Shown piece by piece: positions 36,200-44,590 of a stretch of 64,000 bases of DNA (the first letter of the stretch is position 1; the number at the start of each line of letters is the position of its first letter). The translations under genes and the position numbers were made by a program. The notes under the pieces were generated by a model. That model saw nothing but the letters and a program-made list of their open reading frames with translations. It was not told the origin of the DNA and made no database searches. The DNA is from JBMOLL01 sp049325415 (GTDB taxonomy: Bacteria > Bacteroidota > Bacteroidia > Bacteroidales > GCA-2748055). Where the stretch lies: positions 1-64,000 of the forward strand of contig JBMOLL010000072.1 in assembly GCA_049325415.1 (NCBI GenBank), read 5' to 3'.

Positions 36200-37024
36200 A
36201 TGAGAAAATTACTGCACGCAGAACAGATCAAACTGCTTTCCTATACGCCATTCAGGATCCTGATCATCCTGTATTTCGTCTTCTTCAGCCTCGGCATCCT
36301 GATCTATCCGGCCATCGATAAACAGATCCCGATGATCTCCATCACCGACCTGTTCCGCTTCCCCGATATCTGGCCCTTCCTGGCCTGGATCACCGAACCG
36401 TATAACATCCTGCTTTCGCTGATCATTATTATGATCACCTGCAGCGAGTTCTCCAACCATACCTTTAAGACCTCGGTGATCTTCGGCATGAGCCGCAGCG
36501 AACTCCTGCTCCAGAAAATGATGGCCGTACTGATCCTTTCAGTGTTCGCCACGCTCCTTGTGGGTATCACCTCATTCTCACTGGGGATGATCTACAGCTA
36601 TAAACTGACGCTGAATCTCATCCTTGAAAACACCTGGGTCATGGCGCTATACTTCCTGGAGGCCTTCAGCTATATGACCATTGCCCTCTTTTTTGCCTTC
36701 CTTATCAGAAATACGGCTCTCACCCTGATCTCCTTCCTTGCCTTCAGGGTGCTGGTTGAACCGGCAATACGCCTGCTCCTGAAAGATTATGACGTACGAC
36801 TGTATTTTCCTTTCAAAACCATTTCAAGACTGAATCCGCTGCCAGACCTGATGGCCATTTTCCAGCAAAAAATGAATTCCGGTCCGGATGGTGAGGTACC
36901 GCCCGATGCAAACTTTCTGGGCAAAGCTCTGCCACTGTGGGCCGATGTGCTGCTGGTGATCGGATATGTCTCTCTGTTCCTCTTTCTTTCACACAGGATC
37001 ATCAACCGAAGGAAACTCAGTTAA
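36200..37024 (+). CDS. ABC-2 type permease
   Basis: 274 residues with about six membrane helices (20-38, 58-80, 105-130, 145-165, 172-195, 245-268). The N terminus MRKLLHAEQIKLLSY is the amphipathic lead typical of BcrB/NatB-like permeases. It begins 3 bases after the ATPase stop, so both form one exporter. Its stop overlaps the convergent DppC-like gene by 3 bases. Confidence 0.85.
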   Translation: MRKLLHAEQIKLLSYTPFRILIILYFVFFSLGILIYPAIDKQIPMISITDLFRFPDIWPFLAWITEPYNILLSLIIIMITCSEFSNHTFKTSVIFGMSRSELLLQKMMAVLILSVFATLLVGITSFSLGMIYSYKLTLNLILENTWVMALYFLEAFSYMTIALFFAFLIRNTALTLISFLAFRVLVEPAIRLLLKDYDVRLYFPFKTISRLNPLPDLMAIFQQKMNSGPDGEVPPDANFLGKALPLWADVLLVIGYVSLFLFLSHRIINRRKLS

Positions 37025-38220
37025 ACCGACCGGCTGTCCATGGCATCACGCAGCCCGTTTCCCACAAGGGTAAAGGAGAGAACCATCAGCATGATGGCCA
37101 GCCCGGGTATGATAGCCAGGTAACCCTGCCCCACAATAATATAGCCATAATGATCCTTGATCATACTTCCCCATGAAGGAACAGGAGGCTGCACACCCAT
37201 CCCCAGAAAACTGAGACCGGCTTCCATCAGGATGGCCGAAGCAAAATTTGCGGCCGATACGATAACCACCGGCGACAGAACATTGGGCAGCAAATGATTG
37301 AAGATGATCCGCAGCGGAGGAAGCCCCAGGGCCCTGGCCGCTTCTACATACTCTTTCTCCCGCAGCGAAATGACCTGTCCCCTGACGATCCTTGCCACCT
37401 CAACCCACATGGTCAGACCAACAGCTACAAAGACCTGCCAGTAACCCTTGCCCAGTGCCATCGTAATGGCAATGACCATCAGCAAGGTTGGGATGGACCA
37501 GACTACATTGACCAGCCACATTATGATGCGATCGGTTAGCCCTCCGGCATAACCGGCAATCCCGCCGAGCAGCAGGCCAAGGAATAAGGAGATCAGTACG
37601 GCTATCAGCCCTACACTGAGGCTGATTCTTGTTCCAAGGATCATCCGGCTTAAAAGATCACGTCCGAAACGATCGGTACCCAGCAGAAAGCGCTTCACGA
37701 TGATCCTCTCTTCCACCTTCTCCCTCAGCTCGCTGAGGCTTGCCTGTACCCCGCTGCCGTCAATCAGACTGAAACTCAGCGTATCGCCGTGGACCCGGTA
37801 AAGGGAATCGGGTCCGAGGGGATAAAATATATCTGCCAGCCTGATCGTCCGGTAAAAATGATCACCGGGATATTTGCTGTAATCCTCGAGCACAACAACA
37901 TCGTTCCTGAAATTCATGGTGCGAAAGGGCACAATGTTGCAGCTGTCCTCAACACCGTTCATGATGGTCTGAAAAAAACCGCGTGAAGGAATTTCTGCGT
38001 TCTTCCTGACCTGGAGGAAACTCACCCTGAAGCCGGGCTTTTCCGCTGCGATCTCCAGGATTTGCCGGTTGGCAGAAGGTGAGTCATCGGGGCATAAGAG
38101 GTAGCCAAGCAGGGCGACGATAACAGCCAGGAGGATGATGAACAGACCGGCCATGGCCGGACGGTTCTTTCTGAACCGCCTCCAGGTAAGTCGTGCCGGG
38201 CTGGTGCTCTTTTCCATCAC
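37021..38220 (-). CDS. DppC/OppC-type peptide ABC permease with periplasmic insert, orphan
   Basis: 399 residues; usual DppC is near 300. The first membrane helix (about 22-44) is followed by about 140 soluble residues, then GTDRFGRDLLSRMILGTR and five more helices with the EAA loop EAARALGLPPLRIIFNHLLP, which docks the ATPase. The core is intact. No DppB, ATPase or binding protein lies nearby, so partners must be elsewhere. Nine bases separate it from the GT2 gene upstream, which suggests one transcript with GT2 and the response regulator. Confidence 0.85.
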   Translation of the reverse strand: MMEKSTSPARLTWRRFRKNRPAMAGLFIILLAVIVALLGYLLCPDDSPSANRQILEIAAEKPGFRVSFLQVRKNAEIPSRGFFQTIMNGVEDSCNIVPFRTMNFRNDVVVLEDYSKYPGDHFYRTIRLADIFYPLGPDSLYRVHGDTLSFSLIDGSGVQASLSELREKVEERIIVKRFLLGTDRFGRDLLSRMILGTRISLSVGLIAVLISLFLGLLLGGIAGYAGGLTDRIIMWLVNVVWSIPTLLMVIAITMALGKGYWQVFVAVGLTMWVEVARIVRGQVISLREKEYVEAARALGLPPLRIIFNHLLPNVLSPVVIVSAANFASAILMEAGLSFLGMGVQPPVPSWGSMIKDHYGYIIVGQGYLAIIPGLAIMLMVLSFTLVGNGLRDAMDSRSV

Positions 38221-38229
38221 TGGGTTAAA

Positions 38230-39348
38230 TCAATAGCTTCTTCCCTTCCATTTCACTTTGAAAATAAGGGGGAGCAGCGGTGTAACAACAATATAAAAAT
38301 AATGAAACAATGCTGCCGGAACGAAATATTTCAAAATCTTCTGCTGGTTTGTAAGGTGGCTGTACTTCCTGAGAAAGATGAAATCGGCAAGGGTCTTGGC
38401 CAGGAAAGCTATGACCGGTACCAGGGGGTCTGAATGCCCCGCCAGTACCTGAAACAGGGATAACAGCATCAGTAATGAACTGAAATACACGATGAAAGCC
38501 GTGAACAGTGTTGCACCATCGGTGTAATACAGCGTTTTTGAGCTCCATCTCGACCGTTGCATGAAAAATCCGGCCCATCCGCTGTTGGGAAGAATCCTTA
38601 CTGATGCCCTGGTGTCGGCAAGAAAGGTCATTTTTCCCCGGTCCTTCTTTAATGCATGAAGCAGAAACATGTCATCACCCGAAGGGGTATGTTTCTCCTG
38701 CAGTTTATTTCTGGCCCCGAGCCAGGCCTGCCTCGAATAAGCGAGGTTAGCCCCATTGCACATCACCGCGTTTCCGGCACCGAAGGAACCCGCACCGCTG
38801 GCATTCAGGCTCATGAATTCAAGAGCCTCCAGGTATTCACGAAATCCGGTGAGCGGTGAAACAATGACCGGTGCCGAAATAAGTGCATATTCAGCTTCCG
38901 CCCTTTTTTCAAGATGAGCCTGTAAAAACGACGGCCCGATAGCTACATCGGCATCCAGCTGAATGATCCATTCTCCCCTGGCGACGAGTATCGCCCTTTC
39001 CAGGACCTTTTTTTTACCCCGGATCCCTTCCGCCGGAGGCAGGCAGGTGAAATTCTTCCGACCCCTGCAGAAATCTTCTGCCGCGGCACCCGATCCGTCC
39101 GATGAATGGTCATCGGAGACAATGACCTCCACATTATCCAGACCGGCAACCTGCTCCTGCAGGCTCTCCAGCAATGCCAACAAATGCTCCTTTTCATTCC
39201 TGAAAGGGATAAGCACGGATACTCGACCGGTGTAGGATTTCGTTTTGACTTTTCCGGCAGACAGACGGCCAAGTCCCGCCATAAAAACCAGGATCAACAG
39301 GAGGTAAAGGAGGACCACTCCGGCAAGACTAATACTGATCAGGTCCAT
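38230..39348 (-). CDS. Membrane glycosyltransferase family 2
   Basis: 372 residues. One N-terminal membrane helix (about 5-27), a GT-A domain with VLIPFRNEKEH, VIVSDDHSSDGS, the metal-binding QLDADVA and the acceptor-side SGDDMFLLHALKK, then MQRSRWSSK (the QxxRW-like motif of processive GT2 enzymes) and about three C-terminal helices. Probably transfers sugar to a lipid or grows a chain at the inner membrane; product unknown. It starts 7 bases after the response regulator stop and ends 9 bases before the permease. Confidence 0.85.
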   Translation of the reverse strand: MDLISISLAGVVLLYLLLILVFMAGLGRLSAGKVKTKSYTGRVSVLIPFRNEKEHLLALLESLQEQVAGLDNVEVIVSDDHSSDGSGAAAEDFCRGRKNFTCLPPAEGIRGKKKVLERAILVARGEWIIQLDADVAIGPSFLQAHLEKRAEAEYALISAPVIVSPLTGFREYLEALEFMSLNASGAGSFGAGNAVMCNGANLAYSRQAWLGARNKLQEKHTPSGDDMFLLHALKKDRGKMTFLADTRASVRILPNSGWAGFFMQRSRWSSKTLYYTDGATLFTAFIVYFSSLLMLLSLFQVLAGHSDPLVPVIAFLAKTLADFIFLRKYSHLTNQQKILKYFVPAALFHYFYIVVTPLLPLIFKVKWKGRSY

Positions 39349-39355
39349 CGGTATA

Positions 39356-39757
39356 TCATTCGGTCCTGATATAGGTATTCAGCATATCATAGAGCCGGTC
39401 GATGGCAATAGGCTTGGTTATATAGTCGGTGCAACCTGCCTGCATGCAACGGTCCCGGTCTTCTGCAAAAGCATTGGCCGTTGCTGCTATTACCGGCAAG
39501 TCGGGGCGTTTTTCAAGAATTAACCGGGTTGCGGTTAATCCGTCCATTATCGGTAGCATAATATCCATAACCACCAGATCAATTTCGGGGTGGTCCAGGC
39601 AAAGTTGTACAGCTGTTTCCCCGTTGTCGGCATGAAAAAGGGCAAGTCCACTGCCTTTCAGGATCGCCTGCATCAGCTTGAAAGATATATAATTATCCTC
39701 AACGACAAGGATAGTCCTGCCTGCAAGTTTCTCCGAAATGGATTTAATCTCCGTCAT
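39356..39757 (-). CDS. Single-domain response regulator
   Basis: 133 residues with a receiver domain only. The acidic pocket is Glu20-Asp21, the phospho-acceptor is Asp65 in VVMDIMLP, Thr93 and Lys115 in ITKPI complete the switch. There is no output domain, so it acts by binding a partner or as a phosphorelay link. No kinase is adjacent; the histidine kinase at 13.7 kb is the only one in this window. First gene of the transcript with GT2 and the DppC-like permease. Confidence 0.9.
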   Translation of the reverse strand: MTEIKSISEKLAGRTILVVEDNYISFKLMQAILKGSGLALFHADNGETAVQLCLDHPEIDLVVMDIMLPIMDGLTATRLILEKRPDLPVIAATANAFAEDRDRCMQAGCTDYITKPIAIDRLYDMLNTYIRTE

Positions 39758-39813
39758 GGTACAACTATTTTCATATCCCTCAGCCGGTACATGAGCTCAA
39801 TGAGCACAATAAT

Positions 39814-39827
39814 TTGCTGGTCAGCAA
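39814..39827. promoter_or_regulatory. Candidate operator palindrome before the response regulator
   Basis: TTGCTG-GT-CAGCAA is a perfect palindrome 57 bases before the response regulator start, in the 122-base gap after nupC. A two-base spacer suits a dimer-binding site better than an RNA hairpin. No clear promoter was found beside it. Confidence 0.3.
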
Positions 39828-39879
39828 GATAAATATTTTTTTCAAAATAGTATCATGCGATCCCCCGGCCTTTTCCTTT

Positions 39880-41373
39880 TTAGCCCAACAATATGCCCAC
39901 AATGGTTGCCGAAAGCAGGGAAGCCAGGGTGCCTGCCAGCAGTGCCCTCATGCCATACTGGGCCAGCAGGACCTTTTTACCAGGAGCCAGGGCTCCGATC
40001 CCTCCGATCTGAATACCAATCGAGGCAAAGTTGGCAAAACCGCATAACATATATACGGACATAATGATGGATTTCGGATCGGTAAAAACGCCTGCCGCTT
40101 TTGCCTCACTGAGTCCGATATAAGCAACAAACTCGGTAAGGATCAGTTTCTTTCCCAGCAGGGAACCCACGAGAGTGATATCCTCCTTAGCCACTCCGAT
40201 GAGCCACATCAGGGGTGAGAGCGTATAGCCGAGGATAAACTCCAGGCTCAGTTCATGGTATTTTCCGTGACTGAAATTGCTGATCCAGTCGTTCAGGTGG
40301 GTCAGCGTGCCTACTTTAACAAACAGGTAATTTATAAAGGCAATGAAGGCTACGAATACCAGCAGCATGGCGGCGACATTCACGGCCAGCTTGAGTCCTT
40401 CCGTTGTCCCGTTGGAAATGGCATCAATCGGGTTTTTGCCGATCTTATCCTTCGACACTTCAATCTTCTTATCGATGGCTTCGGTCTGCGGGACAATGAT
40501 TTTGGAGATAACCACCACTCCGGGAGCTGCCATTACGGAAGCGGTAAGAAGGTGTTTGGCAAAGATCAGTTGTTGCCCGGGATCTCCTCCCCCCAGGAAA
40601 CCGATATAGGCAGCGAGCACTCCTCCTGCCAGTGTGGCCATACCACCCGCCATCACCAGAAGGATCTCCGATTTATTCATTTTTTCAAGGTAGGCCTTAA
40701 TCATTAGAGGGGATTCCGTTTGCCCGAGAAAAATGTTTCCGGCAACCGAAAGGCTTTCGGCACCGGAAAGGCCAAGTGCACGGGAGAGGGCCCAGCCCAG
40801 GAATTTGACCACGATCTGGATAATTCCGAAATAGAACAGGACGCTTGTAAGAGCGGAGAAAAAGATAATGGTGGGCAGAATGGTGATGGCGAAGTTCTGC
40901 AGACCCGGCTCAATCTTTCCGGTGACATTGCTTCGGAAAAGGAAACCAACTCCATCCTGGGTAAACTGCAGGATTTTTACGAAGATTTTTCCGACGAATT
41001 CAAAGAAGTGCTGAATAAACGGCACGTAGAGTACCCCGATGGCCAGAATGATCTGTATCGCCAGTCCGATACCCACCACCCTCCAGGAGATGGCCTTCCG
41101 GTCGCTGCTGAAAAGCCATGCGATCAGTATCAACACAAACATCCCGAGCAAACCCCGGATGAATTTTTCAAACGTGAAATGGAATTCTCCCTTTTCAGGA
41201 ATGATGTTCTTAATTTGTCCCTCTGCAGGCGCAGTTTCGGTTCCGCTTTCCTGAACGGTTTGTACAACGGTCTGACTCAGTGTATCAGGAGCCGCCTGGG
41301 CCCGAAGCTCCGTTCCGGTGAAAAAAAATAATCCCGCAAAGAGGATTAAAAGCAATTTGTATTTCATCTGCAA
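39880..41373 (-). CDS. Concentrative nucleoside transporter (NupC/CNT family)
   Basis: 497 residues. A signal-like N terminus (MQMKYKLLLILFAGLFFF) and about 45 polar residues precede the CNT core of eight or more membrane helices. The substrate-site motif GNIFLGQTESPLMIKAYL matches the CNT pattern G-Q-T-E-[AS]-P. The second-half signature near GYTLSPLMWLIGV and CGFANFASIGIQIGG is also present. It imports nucleosides with H+ or Na+. It starts 4 bases after the bifunctional-nuclease gene stop, so the two are co-transcribed. Confidence 0.9.
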   Translation of the reverse strand: MQMKYKLLLILFAGLFFFTGTELRAQAAPDTLSQTVVQTVQESGTETAPAEGQIKNIIPEKGEFHFTFEKFIRGLLGMFVLILIAWLFSSDRKAISWRVVGIGLAIQIILAIGVLYVPFIQHFFEFVGKIFVKILQFTQDGVGFLFRSNVTGKIEPGLQNFAITILPTIIFFSALTSVLFYFGIIQIVVKFLGWALSRALGLSGAESLSVAGNIFLGQTESPLMIKAYLEKMNKSEILLVMAGGMATLAGGVLAAYIGFLGGGDPGQQLIFAKHLLTASVMAAPGVVVISKIIVPQTEAIDKKIEVSKDKIGKNPIDAISNGTTEGLKLAVNVAAMLLVFVAFIAFINYLFVKVGTLTHLNDWISNFSHGKYHELSLEFILGYTLSPLMWLIGVAKEDITLVGSLLGKKLILTEFVAYIGLSEAKAAGVFTDPKSIIMSVYMLCGFANFASIGIQIGGIGALAPGKKVLLAQYGMRALLAGTLASLLSATIVGILLG

Positions 41374-41377
41374 AAAA

Positions 41378-41983
41378 TTACGATCTCTGTCGCTTTTTTA
41401 GTTCATCCCTGATTTCGGAAGCTTTCTCGTAATCTTCATTTTCGATCGCTTCCTTCAGGAGTTCCTGGAGTTCTTCCAGAGTCTGGCCGGAGTAGTTGCT
41501 CTGTCGCACCTTTGTTGCCGGCGCTTCTTCTTCCTCACTATCTTCCTGCTGACCGGAGATGGTTCCTTTTTCAAAATCCAGAACGATGCCGGCCTTTTCC
41601 ACAATTTCATCCGTGGTGTAGATCGGACATTTAAACCGGAGGGCCAGAGCGATGGCATCGGAAGTCCGGGCATCGAGCACCAGCTGGCGGTCACCGTTAT
41701 CACAGAGGATATTGGCATAGAACACCCCGTCCTCCAGTTTATGAATATTCACCTCAATGATCTTGATGCCATAGGAACCGGCCAGATTCTTAAGAAGATC
41801 ATGTGTAAGGGGCCTGGGAGGTTTCAATCCTTCCAGCTCAATTGCAATGGCCTGGGCCTCGAATCCACCGACAATAATAGGGATCCTCCTGCTACCTTCT
41901 TCCTCCGACAATACCAGCGCGTAGGCACCTGATTGGGTCTGGCTGTAGGAAATCCCCAGAACGTTCAGTTTAATTTTCCCCAT
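41378..41983 (-). CDS. Bifunctional nuclease (DUF151) protein with UVR motif
   Basis: 201 residues. Residues about 1-135 are a DUF151/BFN domain, with the characteristic RRIPIIVGGFEAQAIAIEL and RTSDAIALALRFKCPIYT. Residues about 160-198 (LEELQELLKEAIENEDYEKASEIRDEL) form a UVR helical hairpin as found in UvrB, UvrC and ClpC. BFN proteins have been reported to cut DNA and RNA; the UVR end may recruit a partner. It leads a two-gene transcript with the nucleoside transporter, an attractive but unproven link between nucleic-acid breakdown and nucleoside uptake. Confidence 0.85.
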   Translation of the reverse strand: MGKIKLNVLGISYSQTQSGAYALVLSEEEGSRRIPIIVGGFEAQAIAIELEGLKPPRPLTHDLLKNLAGSYGIKIIEVNIHKLEDGVFYANILCDNGDRQLVLDARTSDAIALALRFKCPIYTTDEIVEKAGIVLDFEKGTISGQQEDSEEEEAPATKVRQSNYSGQTLEELQELLKEAIENEDYEKASEIRDELKKRQRS

Positions 41984-42006
41984 AGAAACTTATGCAACTT
42001 TACAGG

Positions 42007-42038
42007 CAAATATAGAAATAATGATTTCATTTTCCGAA
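42007..42038 (-). promoter_or_regulatory. Promoter of the DUF151-nupC transcript
   Basis: TATATTTG on the minus strand (42007-42014) is a perfect -7 element, with TTCG (42035-42038) 20 bases upstream as a -33-like element. Start of transcription is expected near 42000, about 17 bases before the ATG. The 360-base divergent region up to 42343 also holds the rplU promoter and a short GTCTG-A-CAGAC palindrome (42174-42184). Confidence 0.55.
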
Positions 42039-42274
42039 CAGATTGGGCAAGGGAAAAAACAGAAGACCGGAGAATTCAGGTAAAAGCAGGCGTCGAAGGC
42101 CGGAAACCCCGATCAGCTCAAACTTCCCGTTTCAGGCAGGAGTAAAAATAACTGTCTGACAGACTGGCAATAGAATCGCGGAAGGAAAAAATTTGAACCC
42201 GTTTCGCCAGACAGGAATAGTTTCCCGCAGGAAGCATCATTTAATGACAAAAAATAAAATATTTCCGGTAAATT

Positions 42275-42305
42275 TTTGTCAATCTGTTATTCTTTTCTAT
42301 CTTTG
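42275..42305 (+). promoter_or_regulatory. Promoter of rplU-rpmA
   Basis: TTTG (42275-42278) and TATCTTTG (42298-42305) are separated by exactly 19 bases, a full match to the Bacteroidota housekeeping consensus. Transcription should start near 42312, giving a leader of about 31 bases. Confidence 0.85.
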
Positions 42306-42343
42306 CGAACCCAAAAATGGAATATACTGAAATATAAAGGATA

Positions 42344-42916
42344 ATGTACGCAATCGTTGATATCGCTGGTCAGCAGTTCAAAGTTGAAAAAGATCAGAAG
42401 TTATTCGTCCACAGGCTGGAAGGTGAAGCTGGTTCAAAAGTCACATTCGACAAGGTCCTCCTTATCGACAATGAGAGCAATGTAACCCTTGGTGATCCTG
42501 TCATCAAAGGTGCTGCCGTATCGGCCCAGATCATTGAGCATCTGAAAGGCGACAAGGTTCTTGTTTTCAAGAAAAAAAGAAGAAAAGGCTATCAGAAACT
42601 TAATGGTCACCGTCAGTTTTTTACCAGGGTACTGATTGAGGAGATTATTGAAAAAGGTGCAAAGGTTGCTGAGGAGAAAAAAGCCGCTCCGGCCTCGAAA
42701 GCTGAAAAAGCTGAAGTGAAAGCCGAGGTGAAGGCTGAAGCTGCTGAAAAAGCTGCTGCTCCCAAAAAGGCCGCTGCTCCCAAGGCAGAAGCTGAAAAGA
42801 AACCTGCCGCAGCGAAGAAACCTGCCGCCAAAGCTGCTGCCGGAAGCGAAGCAGCTGCAAAACCCGCAGCAAAAAAACCTGCTGCAAAGAAAAGTGATGA
42901 CAAAACCGCTGAATAA
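42344..42916 (+). CDS. rplU: 50S ribosomal protein L21 with long Lys/Ala-rich tail
   Basis: 190 residues. The first 102 or so are a normal L21 (MYAIVDIAGQQFKVEKDQ start, KKRRKGYQKLNGHRQ motif). Residues 103-190 are a low-complexity tail of Ala, Lys, Glu and Pro with KKPAAK-like repeats, similar to histone H1 tails. E. coli L21 has 103 residues. The frame is open and codon choice continues smoothly, so it is not a sequencing slip. The tail probably projects from the ribosome and may bind RNA. rpmA follows 38 bases on. Confidence 0.95.
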   Translation: MYAIVDIAGQQFKVEKDQKLFVHRLEGEAGSKVTFDKVLLIDNESNVTLGDPVIKGAAVSAQIIEHLKGDKVLVFKKKRRKGYQKLNGHRQFFTRVLIEEIIEKGAKVAEEKKAAPASKAEKAEVKAEVKAEAAEKAAAPKKAAAPKAEAEKKPAAAKKPAAKAAAGSEAAAKPAAKKPAAKKSDDKTAE

Positions 42917-42954
42917 GCGCTGACAATTTTTGAAACCTGTTAAAGTAAAGAGAT

Positions 42955-43218
42955 ATGGCACATAAGAAAGGAGCTGGTAGTTCAAGGAACGGTCGCGAAT
43001 CCGAAAGCAAGCGCCTGGGCGTTAAACTTTTCGGCGGACAGGATGCCAAAGCCGGTAACATTATCGTTCGGCAAAGAGGCACTGTACACAATGCCGGTGA
43101 GAATGTGGGAATGGGTAAAGACCATACCCTGTTTGCCCTTAAGGACGGTAAAGTCGTGTTCAGGAAGAAAAAAGACAACAAATCCTACGTATCCATAGAT
43201 CCGGTTAAACAGGATTGA
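42955..43218 (+). CDS. rpmA: 50S ribosomal protein L27
   Basis: 87 residues, the normal size. MAHKKGAGSSRNGR is the conserved N terminus reaching towards the peptidyl-transferase centre; the core KRLGVKLFGGQ and NIIVRQRGT motifs follow. There is no cleavable leader of the Firmicutes type. Second gene of the rplU transcript, closed by the terminator at 43247. Confidence 0.97.
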   Translation: MAHKKGAGSSRNGRESESKRLGVKLFGGQDAKAGNIIVRQRGTVHNAGENVGMGKDHTLFALKDGKVVFRKKKDNKSYVSIDPVKQD

Positions 43219-43246
43219 TTTTTTTCCGGCGAAGTAAATCTTATCT

Positions 43247-43287
43247 CCTGTAATCAACTACCTTTGATGTTGATTACAGGTTTTTTT
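43247..43287 (+). terminator. Terminator of rplU-rpmA
   Basis: Perfect 12-base arms CCTGTAATCAAC (43247-43258) and GTTGATTACAGG (43269-43280) with a 10-base loop are followed by seven T. It ends 14 bases before the serS ATG. The loop contains TACCTTTG, a match to the -7 promoter element. Confidence 0.9.
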
Positions 43288-43300
43288 ATTCTCAAATTCT

Positions 43301-44581
43301 ATGTTAACGGTTCCTTATATCAGGGAGAACAGGGATCATGTCCTTGAACGCCTAAAAATCAAACATTTTAAAAATCTTCATCTGATCGATGATATTCTGG
43401 CCCTGGATGATGCGCGACGAAGCTCTCAGGCAGCTTCCAACACCCTTCAGTCGGAATTGAACCAGATCAGTGAGCAAATCGGTATCCTCTTTAAATCCGG
43501 CAAAAAAGAAGAAGCCGGTGCATTGAAGAACCGCACAGCCGAGCTGAAAGAAGAGCTGAGAATCCTGCTCGAAAAAAACGATGCCGCTTCCTCCCGGATG
43601 AATGAGCTGCTGGTGCTTGTACCAAATCTTCCGCATATTACAGTACCTGAAGGACATGGAGCCGAAGACAACCCGGTGGTCAGGGAGGGCGGAGTGATCC
43701 CCGTCCTGCCGGATAATGCAAAGCCCCACTGGGAACTTGCCGCACAGTACGACATCATCGATTTTGACCTCGGCGTAAAACTTACCGGCGCCGGTTTCCC
43801 TGTATTCAAGGGTAAAGGTGCCCGGCTACAACGTGCCCTGATCAACTTCTTCCTCGAAGAAAACACCCGTGCCGGATACCAGGAGGTGCTGCCACCCTTT
43901 ATGGTGAATGAGGACTCGGGCTTTGGAACGGGACAGTTACCCGACAAGGAAGGGCAGATGTATCATGTCCAGACGGATAACTTTTACCTGATCCCGACGG
44001 CGGAAGTTCCTGTGACCAATATCTACAGGGATGTGATCCTTCCCGCCGAAGCGCTGCCCGTAAAAAACACGGCCTACACCCCCTGCTTCAGAAGAGAAGC
44101 CGGCTCGTACGGCAAGGATGTACGCGGGCTCAACAGGGTGCACCAGTTCGACAAGGTGGAGATCGTAAGCATCGCTCATCCCGACAAATCCTATGACATC
44201 CTGGAGGAAATGGTTGATCACGTGGAATCTCTCGTGAAGAAACTGGGGCTCCCTTACCGTATTGTTAAGCTCTGTGGTGGGGATATGAGTTTCACCTCGG
44301 CCCTCACCTTTGATTTCGAGGTCTATTCGGCCGCGCAAAAACGCTGGCTGGAGGTCAGTTCGGTGTCTAATTTTGAGTCCTACCAGGCCAACCGGCTGAA
44401 GCTCCGTTACCGCGACCCCGAGAACAAAAAACCGGTACTCGCCCATACCCTGAACGGCAGCGCTCTTGCCTTACCCAGGATTGTGGCAGCCCTGCTGGAA
44501 AACAACCAGACCGAAAACGGTATCGTAATTCCGGAGATCCTAAGGCCCTTCACAGGTTTCGACCGGATCGCAGCCGAATAA
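43301..44581 (+). CDS. serS: Serine--tRNA ligase
   Basis: 426 residues, normal length. The N-terminal coiled-coil arm (about 30-105), which reads the long variable arm of tRNA-Ser, is followed by the class II core: motif 2 near CFRREAGSYGKDVRG and motif 3 near GSALALPRIVAALLENNQ. The serine-site segment EVSSVSNFESYQANR is present. It follows the rpmA terminator by 13 bases and leads a run with the DMT transporter and ruvC. Confidence 0.97.
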   Translation: MLTVPYIRENRDHVLERLKIKHFKNLHLIDDILALDDARRSSQAASNTLQSELNQISEQIGILFKSGKKEEAGALKNRTAELKEELRILLEKNDAASSRMNELLVLVPNLPHITVPEGHGAEDNPVVREGGVIPVLPDNAKPHWELAAQYDIIDFDLGVKLTGAGFPVFKGKGARLQRALINFFLEENTRAGYQEVLPPFMVNEDSGFGTGQLPDKEGQMYHVQTDNFYLIPTAEVPVTNIYRDVILPAEALPVKNTAYTPCFRREAGSYGKDVRGLNRVHQFDKVEIVSIAHPDKSYDILEEMVDHVESLVKKLGLPYRIVKLCGGDMSFTSALTFDFEVYSAAQKRWLEVSSVSNFESYQANRLKLRYRDPENKKPVLAHTLNGSALALPRIVAALLENNQTENGIVIPEILRPFTGFDRIAAE

Positions 44582-44590
44582 TTCCGGGTC

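Noticed and set aside
42650..42916. L21 tail as a sequencing or assembly artefact
   Set aside because: The frame stays open with regular codons to a single stop, followed by rpmA at normal distance; long tails on L21 are plausible in this phylum.
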